DNA from: Alloalcanivorax gelatiniphagus
Lineage (GTDB): Bacteria; Pseudomonadota; Gammaproteobacteria; Pseudomonadales; Alcanivoracaceae
Length of the DNA stretch: 37,630 nucleotides
Reading direction: 5' to 3'
NCBI RefSeq assembly: GCF_005938655.1
Contig: NZ_VCQT01000031.1
Location: 1-37,630, forward strand
Both the position numbers and the translations under genes were made by a program. Numbering within the stretch: the first letter of the stretch is position 1; the number at the start of each line of letters is the position of its first letter. Below are positions 26,421-34,204 of this stretch, one piece after another. The notes under the pieces are model-generated. The model ran no database searches. It was not told the origin of the DNA and saw only the letters and a program-made list of their open reading frames with translations.

Positions 26421-27440
26421 TCAGTTGGTGATTTGCGCGCTGGCGTGTCCGAGCAGATGCACCACCATGGCAATGGCGTGGGGCACCACCACCCGGGCCA
26501 CCTGCACCCGGTCGGCGTGGTCGGTGCTGGACAGCACCAGGGCCCCGTTTGCGTAGGCGATCTGACCGCCCTCGGTGAGCAGCGGACGAATGTCGGTGGC
26601 GGTGGAGCCCAGCGGGGTGAAGGAGCCCAGCGCCTGGGTCACCAGGGTATCGTCGTTGAGATCCTCGCTGTCGTAGTAATCCGCCACCCAGCCTTCCCAG
26701 CCGCTGTGATTGAGCGCCGAGGTGGTCCACACATGGTGCGGCTGCAACACGTCGGTGGCGTGCAGGGCATAGCCCAGGCTCTGGGCGGTGGGGTTGGCCA
26801 GGAACTGGTCGTACCAGTACTGGGCCAGGTTATCCAGGGGCTGGAACGGCATCTCCTCGAAGTCGTCGTACATGGACTTGGTGGAGGTGGTGCCCTGGCG
26901 GTAATTGGCTTCGGTGATGCCGTAGGTGTTGTATTCAGAGTCGTCGTTGGACCACCAGCCGGTCATGCCGCCGGGGCCGTCATCCATGTAATCGCCCACC
27001 AGCCAGGTGGCGGCCAGATTGTCGATGTCGCCCCACACGGTGAGCTTGTCGTAGTTGTAGCCGCCCAGGTCGTTGCCGTGCACGTCCGAGCCCTGGGTGT
27101 GGTTCTGGAAATGCCAGTAGGAGGTGTAGTTGACCAGGGAGGCCCCGGCGTTGAACACCGGCGCGTAGACGCAGTCGCCGGTGACGGCGCCGCAGAAATA
27201 GGTGTCCTGGAAGTCATCCACGTCGTAGGCGCTCTGCCCCAGCACCTGGGCGAACTGGGCCACCGTGTAGCCGCCGGCGGTGGCCACCGCCTGCAGGTCC
27301 GCGTAGCCGGTGGTGGTCGGGTGGTTCTGCATGTAGGTGACCGCGTCCTCCACCAGACGGCGGTGGGTTTCCTGTTTGAACGCCTGGGCGGCGGGGCACA
27401 GGACAGCGGTAATCAGCAAGCCGATGGTGATCCGTTTCAT
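26421..27440 (-). CDS. Secreted zinc-dependent phospholipase C-like protein
   Basis: A 339-residue exported protein. The signal peptide RITIGLLITAVLCPAAQA is cut before FKQETHRRLVEDAV, so the mature N-terminus begins Phe then ETH; Zn-phospholipase C/S1-P1 nuclease enzymes use the N-terminal residue as a metal ligand. Further candidate ligands follow in family order: Asp75/Asp76, WHFQNH (His110, His114), LHATDVLQPHH (His227, Asp230, His235, His236) and HSGWE (His245, Glu249). The spacing His-x2-Asp in the penultimate motif differs by one from the usual His-x3-Asp. GGGAGG precedes the ATG. It heads an operon with a periplasmic chaperone-like gene. Lipid substrate is inferred from family; a nuclease activity cannot be excluded. 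Confidence 0.78.
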   Translation of the reverse strand: MKRITIGLLITAVLCPAAQAFKQETHRRLVEDAVTYMQNHPTTTGYADLQAVATAGGYTVAQFAQVLGQSAYDVDDFQDTYFCGAVTGDCVYAPVFNAGASLVNYTSYWHFQNHTQGSDVHGNDLGGYNYDKLTVWGDIDNLAATWLVGDYMDDGPGGMTGWWSNDDSEYNTYGITEANYRQGTTSTKSMYDDFEEMPFQPLDNLAQYWYDQFLANPTAQSLGYALHATDVLQPHHVWTTSALNHSGWEGWVADYYDSEDLNDDTLVTQALGSFTPLGSTATDIRPLLTEGGQIAYANGALVLSSTDHADRVQVARVVVPHAIAMVVHLLGHASAQITN

Positions 27441-27491
27441 GACTCCCTCCCTGGGATATTTCATCTTTTTGGTATGATCGTCCTATACAGG

Positions 27492-27518
27492 AACAATTTG
27501 GTGCCCGCTTCAATTGTT
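27492..27518. promoter_or_regulatory. Inverted repeat upstream of the phospholipase operon
   Basis: AACAATT and AATTGTT face each other over 13 bases in the AT-richer gap between the divergent phospholipase-like gene and uup. It is a possible operator. On the minus strand TTGAAG lies inside it, with TGTATA 18 bases away, a weak promoter candidate for the operon. Confidence 0.35.
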
Positions 27519-27653
27519 TATCCGCGACAAACCGGCACTTCCGACCCCATTAATCAGCCATCGCCCACCGCCACGAAGGCTGGCGCGGGGCTGCTCCTGC
27601 GCCCCTCCCGGGTGTACACTTGCGCTTTTCCGCTACCGCGACCCGCCTCCTTC

Positions 27654-29570
27654 ATGCCTTTGATTACCCTTCGAGATGTCGATCTTCATTACGGCGAGCA
27701 ACCCTTGCTCGACCAGGTCAATCTGGCCATCGAACCCGGCGAGCGTCTGTGCCTGGTGGGCCGCAACGGCACCGGCAAGTCCACCCTGTTCAAGGTGCTC
27801 GCCGGTGAGCAGCAGGCCGACGACGGCCAGATCGAGACCAGCCAGAACCTGACCGTGGCGCGGCTGGAGCAGGAAGTGCCGGACGACCAGGACCATAGCG
27901 TCCATGAAATGGTGGCCGGCGGCCTGGGCGAACTGGGCGCGCTGATCCAGGAGCACGACCGGCTCAGCCACGCCCTGGCCAACGGCGACGAAGACGCCAT
28001 GGCGCGCTTCGAGATCCTTAACGAACAGATCGAGGCGCGCGGCGCCTGGCAGCTGTTCAACCGGGTGGAGACGGTGCTCTCGAAACTGAACCTGGACGGC
28101 GACGTGGCCTTCGCCGGGCTGTCCGGGGGCATGAAGCGGCGCGTACTGCTGGCCCGGGCGCTGGTGCGCGAGCCGGACATTCTGCTGCTCGACGAGCCCA
28201 CCAACCACCTGGACCTGGACAGCATCCGCTGGCTGGAAAGCTTTCTGAAGGGCTACCCGGCCACCCTGGTGTTTATCTCCCACGACCGGGCCTTCATCCG
28301 TGCCGTGGCCACCCGCATCATCGAGCTGGACCGGGGCAAGCTGACCAGCTGGCCCGGCGATTACGACAAGTATCTGGCCGGCAAACAGGCGGCGCTGGAG
28401 AGCGAGGAACGCAACAACGCGGAGTTCGATAAGAAGCTGAGCCAGGAAGAGCGCTGGATTCGCCAGGGCATCAAGGCCCGGCGCACCCGTAACGAAGGCC
28501 GGGTGCGGGCCCTGAAAAGCCTGCGCGACCAGTACGCGCAACGGCGCAATCGCCAGGGCACCGCGGGCCTGGAAATCCAGCAGGGCGACAGCTCCGGCAA
28601 GGTGGTGGTGGAGGCCGAGCACCTGGCCTGCCAGGTGGGCGGCAAGCACATTCTCCGTGATTTCTCCCTGACCGTGATGCGCGGCGACCGGATCGGCGTG
28701 CTGGGCCCCAATGGCTGCGGCAAATCCACCCTGATCCGGGTGCTGCTGGGCCGGCTGCAACCGGACCAGGGCACCGTCAAACTGGGCACCCAGTTGCAGG
28801 TGGCCTACTTCGACCAGTTGCGCGACACCCTGGACGGCGACAAGAGCGTGCTCGACAACCTGGCGGAAGGCTCCGACGTGGTGGAGATCAACGGCCGCAA
28901 GAAGCACGTCATGGGCTACCTGCAGGACTTCCTGTTCGAACCGGCCCGGGCCCGGCAGCCGGTGCGGTCGCTGTCCGGCGGCGAGCGCAACCGGCTGCTG
29001 CTGGCCAAGCTGTTCAGCAAGCCGTTCAACCTGCTGGTGCTGGACGAGCCCACCAACGACCTGGACGTGGAAACCCTGGAACTGCTGGAAGAGCAGTTGG
29101 TTAACTATCAGGGCACCCTGCTGCTGGTGAGCCATGACCGGGAATTCATCGACAATGTGGTGACCTCGACCCTGGTGTTCGAGGGCGGCGACCCCCACAG
29201 CTATGTGGGCGGTTACCAGGACTGGCTGCGCCAGCGTCCGGAACCGGCGCGCGAACGGGACGTCCAAGCCGGTGGCGGCGGCCAGGTGAAAACCGAAACC
29301 AAGGTAAAAACCGCCGCCACCAGCGCGCCGGACGCGACCGACGGGCGTAAGCTCACCTACAAGGAGCAGTTGGAGCTGAAGGCGCTGCCGGAGCGGATCG
29401 AATCCCTGGAAGCGGAGCTGGAACAGGTACGCAACCGCCTCGCCGACCCGGACCTCTACAAAGGTCCGGCGGAGGAGATCGCCGACGCCCAACGCGAGCT
29501 GCAAACGCTGGAACAAACCCTGAACGATCACTATGGCCGCTGGGAGGAACTGGACCAGCGGCCGTCATGA
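27654..29570 (+). CDS. uup: ABC-F ATPase Uup
   Basis: A 638-residue soluble protein with two ABC ATPase domains and no membrane segments. Domain 1 has Walker A GRNGTGKST (about 35-43), signature LSGGMKRR, Walker B ILLLDEPTNHLD and SHDRAF. Domain 2 has Walker A GPNGCGKST, signature LSGGERNR and LLVLDEPTNDLD. The interdomain linker (about 240-310) is charged. A C-terminal coiled coil (YKEQLELKALPERIESLEAE to the end) is the Uup hallmark that binds DNA in E. coli; Uup also acts on ribosomes and affects transposon excision. The start has no clear ribosome-binding site. A GC hairpin follows the stop. Confidence 0.94.
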   Translation: MPLITLRDVDLHYGEQPLLDQVNLAIEPGERLCLVGRNGTGKSTLFKVLAGEQQADDGQIETSQNLTVARLEQEVPDDQDHSVHEMVAGGLGELGALIQEHDRLSHALANGDEDAMARFEILNEQIEARGAWQLFNRVETVLSKLNLDGDVAFAGLSGGMKRRVLLARALVREPDILLLDEPTNHLDLDSIRWLESFLKGYPATLVFISHDRAFIRAVATRIIELDRGKLTSWPGDYDKYLAGKQAALESEERNNAEFDKKLSQEERWIRQGIKARRTRNEGRVRALKSLRDQYAQRRNRQGTAGLEIQQGDSSGKVVVEAEHLACQVGGKHILRDFSLTVMRGDRIGVLGPNGCGKSTLIRVLLGRLQPDQGTVKLGTQLQVAYFDQLRDTLDGDKSVLDNLAEGSDVVEINGRKKHVMGYLQDFLFEPARARQPVRSLSGGERNRLLLAKLFSKPFNLLVLDEPTNDLDVETLELLEEQLVNYQGTLLLVSHDREFIDNVVTSTLVFEGGDPHSYVGGYQDWLRQRPEPARERDVQAGGGGQVKTETKVKTAATSAPDATDGRKLTYKEQLELKALPERIESLEAELEQVRNRLADPDLYKGPAEEIADAQRELQTLEQTLNDHYGRWEELDQRPS

Positions 29571-29593
29571 CCGGCCCGGCGATCCCGGGCCGG
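29571..29593 (+). other. GC stem-loop between uup and the zinc enzyme gene
   Basis: CCGGCCCGG (29571-29579), loop CGATC, and CCGGGCCGG (29585-29593) form a perfect 9-bp stem directly after the uup stop and just before the GAGGAGG ribosome site of the next gene. There is no T-tract, so it may shape translation or mRNA decay more than end transcription. Confidence 0.6.
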
Positions 29594-29610
29594 CGAGGAG
29601 GACGAGTTTC

Positions 29611-30942
29611 GTGACACCCGCTCTCAACCGGACCCTGACCGCCTTGATAGTGCTGGCCCTGGCCACCCCCCTGGCCGCCAATGAACGGGAGGACGAGGAC
29701 GGCCGCCACGCCGCCCCGGCCAGCGCCGACCAGACCACCCCTCGCCCGCAGGACCCGGAAGACCCGGACGGTCCGCCGGCGGACGACGCCCGCAGTGGCG
29801 ACGCCCGCGGTGGCGATGCCGGGCACCAGGACGGCGCCGACCCGCGGGCCGACGCCGAACTGCCCGCCGCCCCGGACCCGGTGGCGCCCCTGGAGCTGCT
29901 TGGCAAGAGCGTGCCGGTGGGCACCTTCGATACCCTTTACTGGACCCCGGACCAGTCATTCCGCTCCATCGCCACGCCGGTGCCGGTGCTGGTGGCCCAC
30001 GGCACCCGCCCCGGGCCCTATCTGTGCCTTACCGCCGCCGTGCACGGCGACGAATTGAACGGCATCGAAATGGTGCGGCGGCTGATGTACGAACTGGAAC
30101 CGGACGAGCTGGCCGGCACCGTGGTGGGCGTGCCCATCGTCAACCTGGACGGCTTCCGCAACGGCTCCCGCTACCTGAGCGACCGCCGCGATCTGAACCG
30201 TTATTTCCCCGGCCGCAAGAACGGCAGCGCCGCCAGCCGGGTGGCTTATTCTCTGTTCGAGAACATCGTGCGCCACTGCGACTATCTGGTGGACCTGCAC
30301 ACCGGCTCCCAGAAGCGGGTCAACCAGCCGCAGCTGCGCGCCGACCTGGAGAACCCCCAGGTGGTGGCGTTCGCCAAGCATTTCGGCGGCATGACGGTGC
30401 TGCACAGCCCCTCTTCCAGCGGCATGCTGCGCGCCGCCGCCGTGGACGAAGGCATCGTGGCGGTGACCATGGAAGCCGGCGGCCCCAACCGGCTGGAGGA
30501 CGACGCGGTGGACTACGGCGTGCAGGCGCTGGAGACCCTGCTGGAGAACCTGGACATGCGCAAGGCGAGCCGCTTCTGGGGCGCGCCGCAGCCGGTGTTC
30601 TATGAGTCCGAGTGGATTCGCGCCGGCCAGGGCGGGATTCTGCTGTCCGAGGTGGATCTCAACGAGCAGGTCAAGAAAGGGCAGATTCTCGGCACCGTCA
30701 CCGACCCGATCAGCAACACCGGCAGCGCCATCATCGCCCCCTACGACGGCCGGGTGCTGGGCATGGCGGTGAACCAGGTGGTCCATGCCGGCTTCGCCGC
30801 CTACCGCATCGGCGAGGAAAAGAGCGCCGAGGAAGTGGAGGCCAAGGCGGAGCAGGCCCAGGAACGGAGCGCCCCGGAAGCGGGCGGCGGCGAAAGCAAG
30901 CCGGCGGAGGAACCGGACCGCCCGGATGGCGATACCGAATAG
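29611..30942 (+). CDS. Exported succinylglutamate desuccinylase/aspartoacylase family zinc enzyme
   Basis: A 443-residue protein starting at GTG 29611 with GAGGAGG upstream. A signal peptide (LTALIVLALATPLAA) is followed by an acidic, Asp/Gly/Pro-rich segment (about 25-92) not usual for the family. The M14-like catalytic domain has AVHGDELNG (His145, Glu148), DLNRYFPG, DLHTG (His230) and TMEAGG (Glu288). A small lipoyl-like barrel follows (GILLSEVDLNEQVKKGQILG, then SAIIAPYDGRVLGMAVNQVV), and a Glu-rich tail ends the protein. Family members remove acyl or amino-acid groups from amides; export here implies a periplasmic or envelope substrate, which is unknown. It lies 40 bases after uup. Confidence 0.87.
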   Translation: MTPALNRTLTALIVLALATPLAANEREDEDGRHAAPASADQTTPRPQDPEDPDGPPADDARSGDARGGDAGHQDGADPRADAELPAAPDPVAPLELLGKSVPVGTFDTLYWTPDQSFRSIATPVPVLVAHGTRPGPYLCLTAAVHGDELNGIEMVRRLMYELEPDELAGTVVGVPIVNLDGFRNGSRYLSDRRDLNRYFPGRKNGSAASRVAYSLFENIVRHCDYLVDLHTGSQKRVNQPQLRADLENPQVVAFAKHFGGMTVLHSPSSSGMLRAAAVDEGIVAVTMEAGGPNRLEDDAVDYGVQALETLLENLDMRKASRFWGAPQPVFYESEWIRAGQGGILLSEVDLNEQVKKGQILGTVTDPISNTGSAIIAPYDGRVLGMAVNQVVHAGFAAYRIGEEKSAEEVEAKAEQAQERSAPEAGGGESKPAEEPDRPDGDTE

Positions 30943-30953
30943 AAAGGGCGGCG

Positions 30954-31011
30954 GCGATCGCGGCTAAAGCGGCTATCAATATCCGGTAGCAGCGGCTTTA
31001 GCCGCGATCGC
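30954..31011. repeat. REP inverted pair overlapping a TetR stop codon
   Basis: Left unit 30954-30976 (GCGATCGCGGCTAAAGC) and right unit 30985-31011 (ending GCCGCGATCGC) form an imperfect stem between the convergent zinc-enzyme and TetR genes. The right unit encodes the last four residues (SDRG) and the stop of the TetR gene on the minus strand. The left unit has drifted (GCGGCTATC) relative to the standard REP. Confidence 0.85.
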
Positions 31012-31687
31012 TTTTCAAAGGCCCGCACACCCGCTCGAAGCCCGCCACCACGAACGGAATCATGCGGTCGTAGGCGCTCTGGAAATCATCGGAGCGGCAC
31101 AGGCCACCGGACATGGCGTTGATGCGTCCGGTGTTGGCGAAGGTCAGGGTCATGGACCCGGACATAAAGTGGTAGCACCAGTACAGGTCACCCCGGTCAC
31201 AGCCCGGCAGCACCGCCGCCAGGGCTTCCACGAAGGACTCCATGGGCGCGTCGAAATGCCGGCTCATGAGTACCGGCCCCCACACCGGTGAGGTGTTCAC
31301 ATAGGCCAGCAGCGCACAGTAGTTGCGCCAGCCCTGGTCCTCGCTTTCCTGGGCCATTTCCAGCGGCCGCAGATAGGCTTCGATAATACGTTCCAGGGGG
31401 ACCGGGTCCGGTTCCGCCTCGGCGCGGGCGCGGTTGAGGGCGTCCAGGCGGTCGTCATTGAGAACCCGGGCGCGGCGCTGGAAAACGGTATCGAAGAGCT
31501 GCTGCTTGGGGCCGAAATAATAGTTGATCAGGGCCACGTCGACGCCGGCTTCGCGGGCGATGGTGCGCAGGGTGACGCCGTCGTAGCCGTGGCGGGCGAA
31601 CAAACGTTCGGACACATCGAGAATGGTGGCGCCGCGATCGCCTTCGCCGGCGCGGGCCCGGGGGCGACCCACGGTCTTTTTCGTCAT
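30998..31687 (-). CDS. TetR-family regulator
   Basis: A 229-residue regulator. The helix-turn-helix region (about 18-65) reads ILDVSERLFARHGYDGVTLR, TIAREAGVDVALINYYFGPK. The C-terminal ligand domain (CYHFMSGSMTLTFANTGRIN and IPFVVAGFERVCGP) resembles the CecR/YbiH-like class. The final SDRG and stop come from a REP element, so the ancestral end was probably different. No ribosome-binding site precedes ATG 31687; instead a promoter ends six bases before it, suggesting a leaderless transcript. No divergent or co-directional target is adjacent, since the upstream side is a repeat-filled gap. Regulated genes unknown. Confidence 0.88.
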   Translation of the reverse strand: MTKKTVGRPRARAGEGDRGATILDVSERLFARHGYDGVTLRTIAREAGVDVALINYYFGPKQQLFDTVFQRRARVLNDDRLDALNRARAEAEPDPVPLERIIEAYLRPLEMAQESEDQGWRNYCALLAYVNTSPVWGPVLMSRHFDAPMESFVEALAAVLPGCDRGDLYWCYHFMSGSMTLTFANTGRINAMSGGLCRSDDFQSAYDRMIPFVVAGFERVCGPLKSDRG

Positions 31688-31693
31688 GCGCGG

Positions 31694-31722
31694 ATAGTAC
31701 GCAAGCGCCGCTGGGACAACAA
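31694..31722 (-). promoter_or_regulatory. Promoter placing the transcript start at the TetR ATG
   Basis: Minus strand TTGTTG (31717-31722), 17-base spacer, TACTAT (31694-31699). Only six bases (CCGCGC) separate the -10 from the ATG, so transcription would start at or next to the first codon. This fits the absence of a Shine-Dalgarno sequence. Confidence 0.5.
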
Positions 31723-31761
31723 GCAGTGGCGTTTGGCTTGTCAGGACCCTCCAGCAGGGGC

Positions 31762-31874
31762 GCGGTTCCGGGTCAGGATGGAGGATGTAGGAGCGGCTTT
31801 AGCCGCGATGAAGCCTGCTCCGCCGCTTATCGCGACTAAAGCGGAACGCCGCCCGGTCGCTCCTACCCCGTACC
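31762..31874. repeat. Composite repeat, copy one, in a 398-base gene-free stretch
   Basis: The gap 31688-32085 carries no gene; short open frames here have no family features. Copy one of a duplicated block (31774-31874) begins CAGGATGGAGG, contains a REP unit at 31787-31808 and a partner arm ATCGCGACTAAAG, and carries about 15 extra bases (CGGAACGCCGCCCGG) compared with copy two. GCGGTTCCGGGTCAGG at 31762-31777 is repeated exactly inverted at 31942-31957, and TGGAGGAT is repeated inverted nearby, so copy one is framed by a larger inverted structure. Confidence 0.75.
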
Positions 31875-31997
31875 CCGGCAGGGATAGTCAGAGGCTGTAG
31901 GCTCCCTTTCGAACGTCCTGTTCTCAAGGGTCCCGGAAGGGCCTGACCCGGAACCGCTTTGCGGTGATCCTCCACGTAACGGGTTATTTCCCGACGC

Positions 31998-32083
31998 CAG
32001 GATGGAGGGTGTAGGAGCGGCTTTAGCCGCGATGAAGCCTGCTCCGCCACTGATCGCGACTAAAGTCGCTCCTACCCTGTACC
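31998..32083. repeat. Composite repeat, copy two, next to the PHB depolymerase stop
   Basis: Direct repeat of 31774-31874, nearly identical apart from the 15-base difference and a few substitutions. It holds facing REP units at 32011-32032 and 32054-32075. The block ends three bases before the stop triplet of the minus-strand PHB depolymerase gene, so it forms that gene's transcript end. Confidence 0.8.
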
Positions 32084-32085
32084 GG

Positions 32086-34008
32086 TCAGGGGCAGGTGCC
32101 GACCTGCCAGAGGGCGCCGCCGTTGCTGCTGTACAGCGTGGTCATACCCCAGGTGGAGCCGGCCATGGGCTGGTCGCTGCCCTGGGCGAAGTAGTCCGGC
32201 GCCAGGTAGTTGCCGGTGCTGTACGCCCGGCCGGCGGTCTTGTGGTAGTAGTTGTAGGCGCTTTCCTGCTGGCAGCCCGGTTGCGGGTCGCCGCCACCGT
32301 TGTCGCCGCCACCGTCGCCGCCATCTCCCCCACCGTTACCGCCACCGGCGCATGCCTGGACCGGGCCGGTGCAGCTGGCGTCGTCGTCCCGCCATTGGCA
32401 TTGGTCGCCGCTGGTGGTGTGTTCGGTGAGTTTGAAGGTGGCGGTGCCGTATTCCAGGTAGCAGTTGGCGTAATTGGTGTAGTCCAGGCGGCCGGCGCTG
32501 ATGTGCTGGTCCAGAGTGGCCACCTGGCCGGCGTCGATCTGGAAGTCGATCTGGTCGCTGTCGGCCAGGCCGCCCTGGTCCACGGCTGCCACGCTGGCGC
32601 TGTTGGCGCCGCCGGGCAGGTCGCAGGCGCGGGCGCTGTAGCGCACGCCGTCCAGGTCGGCGTCGACGACACCGCTGGCGAAGGTCACCGTCACCGCGTC
32701 GAGGTCCTGATTTTCATCCACCACCTGGCCGCTCACCGTGGCGCACTGGCCGTCCACGCTCACCGCGATGTCGCTGAGTACCGGGGCGCTGGGCGGCGGC
32801 GCCGGGCCCAGCCGCACGGTGTCGATGACCGGGTCGCTTTCGCCGCCGTCGTTGTCCTCGGCGGTGACCGCCACGGTGTAGAGGTCGTCGGCCAGGCTGC
32901 CGCTGGTGGCCTGGAAGGCACCGCCGCCGTCCACGCTGGTGGTCAGGGTCTCGCCACCGCCGGCCAGGCCTTCAATCACGATGGTGATGGCGGTGACGGT
33001 GCCGTCCTCGTCGTCGGCCTGGCCGCTGATTGCCAGGGCATCGCCGTTGGCCACCAGGGTGAGGCCGTCCACGCGGGGCGGCAGGTTGCGGTTCACCCGG
33101 GCGTTGTTCTGGCTGAAGAATTCACCCAGGTAGCGGGCGTAGTTGATGCTGGCGCTGCCGATATAGCTGCCGCTGGCGCCCTGGCCGCCGGACCAGGAGT
33201 GGTCCAGGCCGTTGAGCCAGAGCATGGAGACCCGGCCGTCCTGCCACAGGTATTCCTCGGCGCTGCCGCCGTCCTGGTTGATCTGGGTGCTGCCGGGCAG
33301 TTCGCTGACGCCGTAGAGCCCGGCCATGCCTTCCGCGTTCTGCCGGTTATAGCAGGTGTCCACGGTGGTGTCCGCGTCGCCGTGGGCGATGGAAGCCACC
33401 TGGGTGTCGAAGGCGCTCTGGTAGGCGCCGCCCAGGTTGCGGCAGCGGCTTTCCACGTTGGCCTGCTCACAGACCCCGATGGCGCCACTGGAACTGGTGC
33501 CAACGCTGGGGCCGGCGCTGACGCCGACACCGGCGAACACGTCCGGGGCCAGGCAGGCGGTGGTATTGGCGAAGCTGGCGCCGGACGACAGGCCGGCGAT
33601 GTAGACCTGGTTGGGGTCGATGCCGCGGGTGCCGTCGCCGGACAGCTCGTTGGCCAGCTCGATCAGGTTTTTGTAGTCACCGGCGCTGCGTGACTTGGTG
33701 CCCTGCCAGTAGGACCAGCAGCTGAAGCCGGCCTTGTTCATGGCGTCCGGCACCGCCACCACCATGCCGTATTCCTCGGCGGCCACTTCCAGGTTGGCGG
33801 TCTTGTAGGCGTTGATCGACTGGGTGCAGCCGTGCAGCACGATCAGCAGCGCCTTGCCGGCGCCCACCGGCGAGTCGCTGTCGGGGGTGTAGAGATGGAC
33901 GTTGTTGAAACCGCCCAGGGAAAGGTTGTCCTGCCAGCTGCCGGCCTGGACCGGACCGGCCAGCAGAAGCAATGTGCCCGCCAGGGCACCGAGGGCCTTC
34001 TTGATCAT
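32086..34008 (-). CDS. Extracellular PHB depolymerase family esterase, multidomain
   Basis: A 640-residue secreted esterase. Signal peptide IKKALGALAGTLLLLAGPVQA; catalytic domain about 23-300 with oxyanion region VLHGCTQ, lipase box GLSSG (Ser141), HGDADTTV (Asp213) and GLDHSWSGG (His270). Two beta-sandwich repeats follow (about 308-400 and 405-500; PPRVDGLTLVANGDALAISG, SAPVLSDIAVSVDG). Then come an HISAGR module, a Gly/Asp linker (about 563-580) and a C-terminal HKTAGRAY module likely to bind polymer. It hydrolyses poly-3-hydroxybutyrate or a similar polyester outside the cell. GGGAGAA precedes the ATG. It is monocistronic, with a perfect palindrome upstream that may control it. Confidence 0.9.
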   Translation of the reverse strand: MIKKALGALAGTLLLLAGPVQAGSWQDNLSLGGFNNVHLYTPDSDSPVGAGKALLIVLHGCTQSINAYKTANLEVAAEEYGMVVAVPDAMNKAGFSCWSYWQGTKSRSAGDYKNLIELANELSGDGTRGIDPNQVYIAGLSSGASFANTTACLAPDVFAGVGVSAGPSVGTSSSGAIGVCEQANVESRCRNLGGAYQSAFDTQVASIAHGDADTTVDTCYNRQNAEGMAGLYGVSELPGSTQINQDGGSAEEYLWQDGRVSMLWLNGLDHSWSGGQGASGSYIGSASINYARYLGEFFSQNNARVNRNLPPRVDGLTLVANGDALAISGQADDEDGTVTAITIVIEGLAGGGETLTTSVDGGGAFQATSGSLADDLYTVAVTAEDNDGGESDPVIDTVRLGPAPPPSAPVLSDIAVSVDGQCATVSGQVVDENQDLDAVTVTFASGVVDADLDGVRYSARACDLPGGANSASVAAVDQGGLADSDQIDFQIDAGQVATLDQHISAGRLDYTNYANCYLEYGTATFKLTEHTTSGDQCQWRDDDASCTGPVQACAGGGNGGGDGGDGGGDNGGGDPQPGCQQESAYNYYHKTAGRAYSTGNYLAPDYFAQGSDQPMAGSTWGMTTLYSSNGGALWQVGTCP

Positions 34009-34064
34009 GGTGGTTCTCCCGTTTTGCTTTGTTTTTCTGATCGGTTGTTGTGATCTTTTTTGCG

Positions 34065-34086
34065 TTATTCATCGGCCGATGAATAA
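34065..34086. promoter_or_regulatory. Perfect 22-bp palindrome between PHB depolymerase and BCCT genes
   Basis: TTATTCATCGG (34065-34075) is followed directly by its exact complement (34076-34086). It lies in the AT-rich gap between divergent genes, 57 bases before the depolymerase ATG and 119 before the BCCT ATG. With no loop it looks more like a dimeric repressor operator than a terminator. The binding protein is unknown. Confidence 0.6.
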
Positions 34087-34204
34087 AAACTCTACAACCG
34101 TTGAATATCTCGGGTCCACCCACCCGGGGTCATTGAAATGTATAGATTTTGAACAGGCTCACAATTGGGGTAGCGCCCACCGTCATCACTGGTAGTCTTG
34201 CCGG

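Noticed and set aside
31762-32083. Possible CRISPR or phage attachment site in the repeat-rich gap
   Set aside because: Repeats are imperfect inverted REP units with similar, not unique, spacers; no cas, integrase or tRNA gene is near.
32002-33693. Plus-strand open frame opposite the PHB depolymerase
   Set aside because: Val/Ala/Gly-rich shadow with no signal peptide or motif; the minus strand has a complete catalytic triad and signal peptide.
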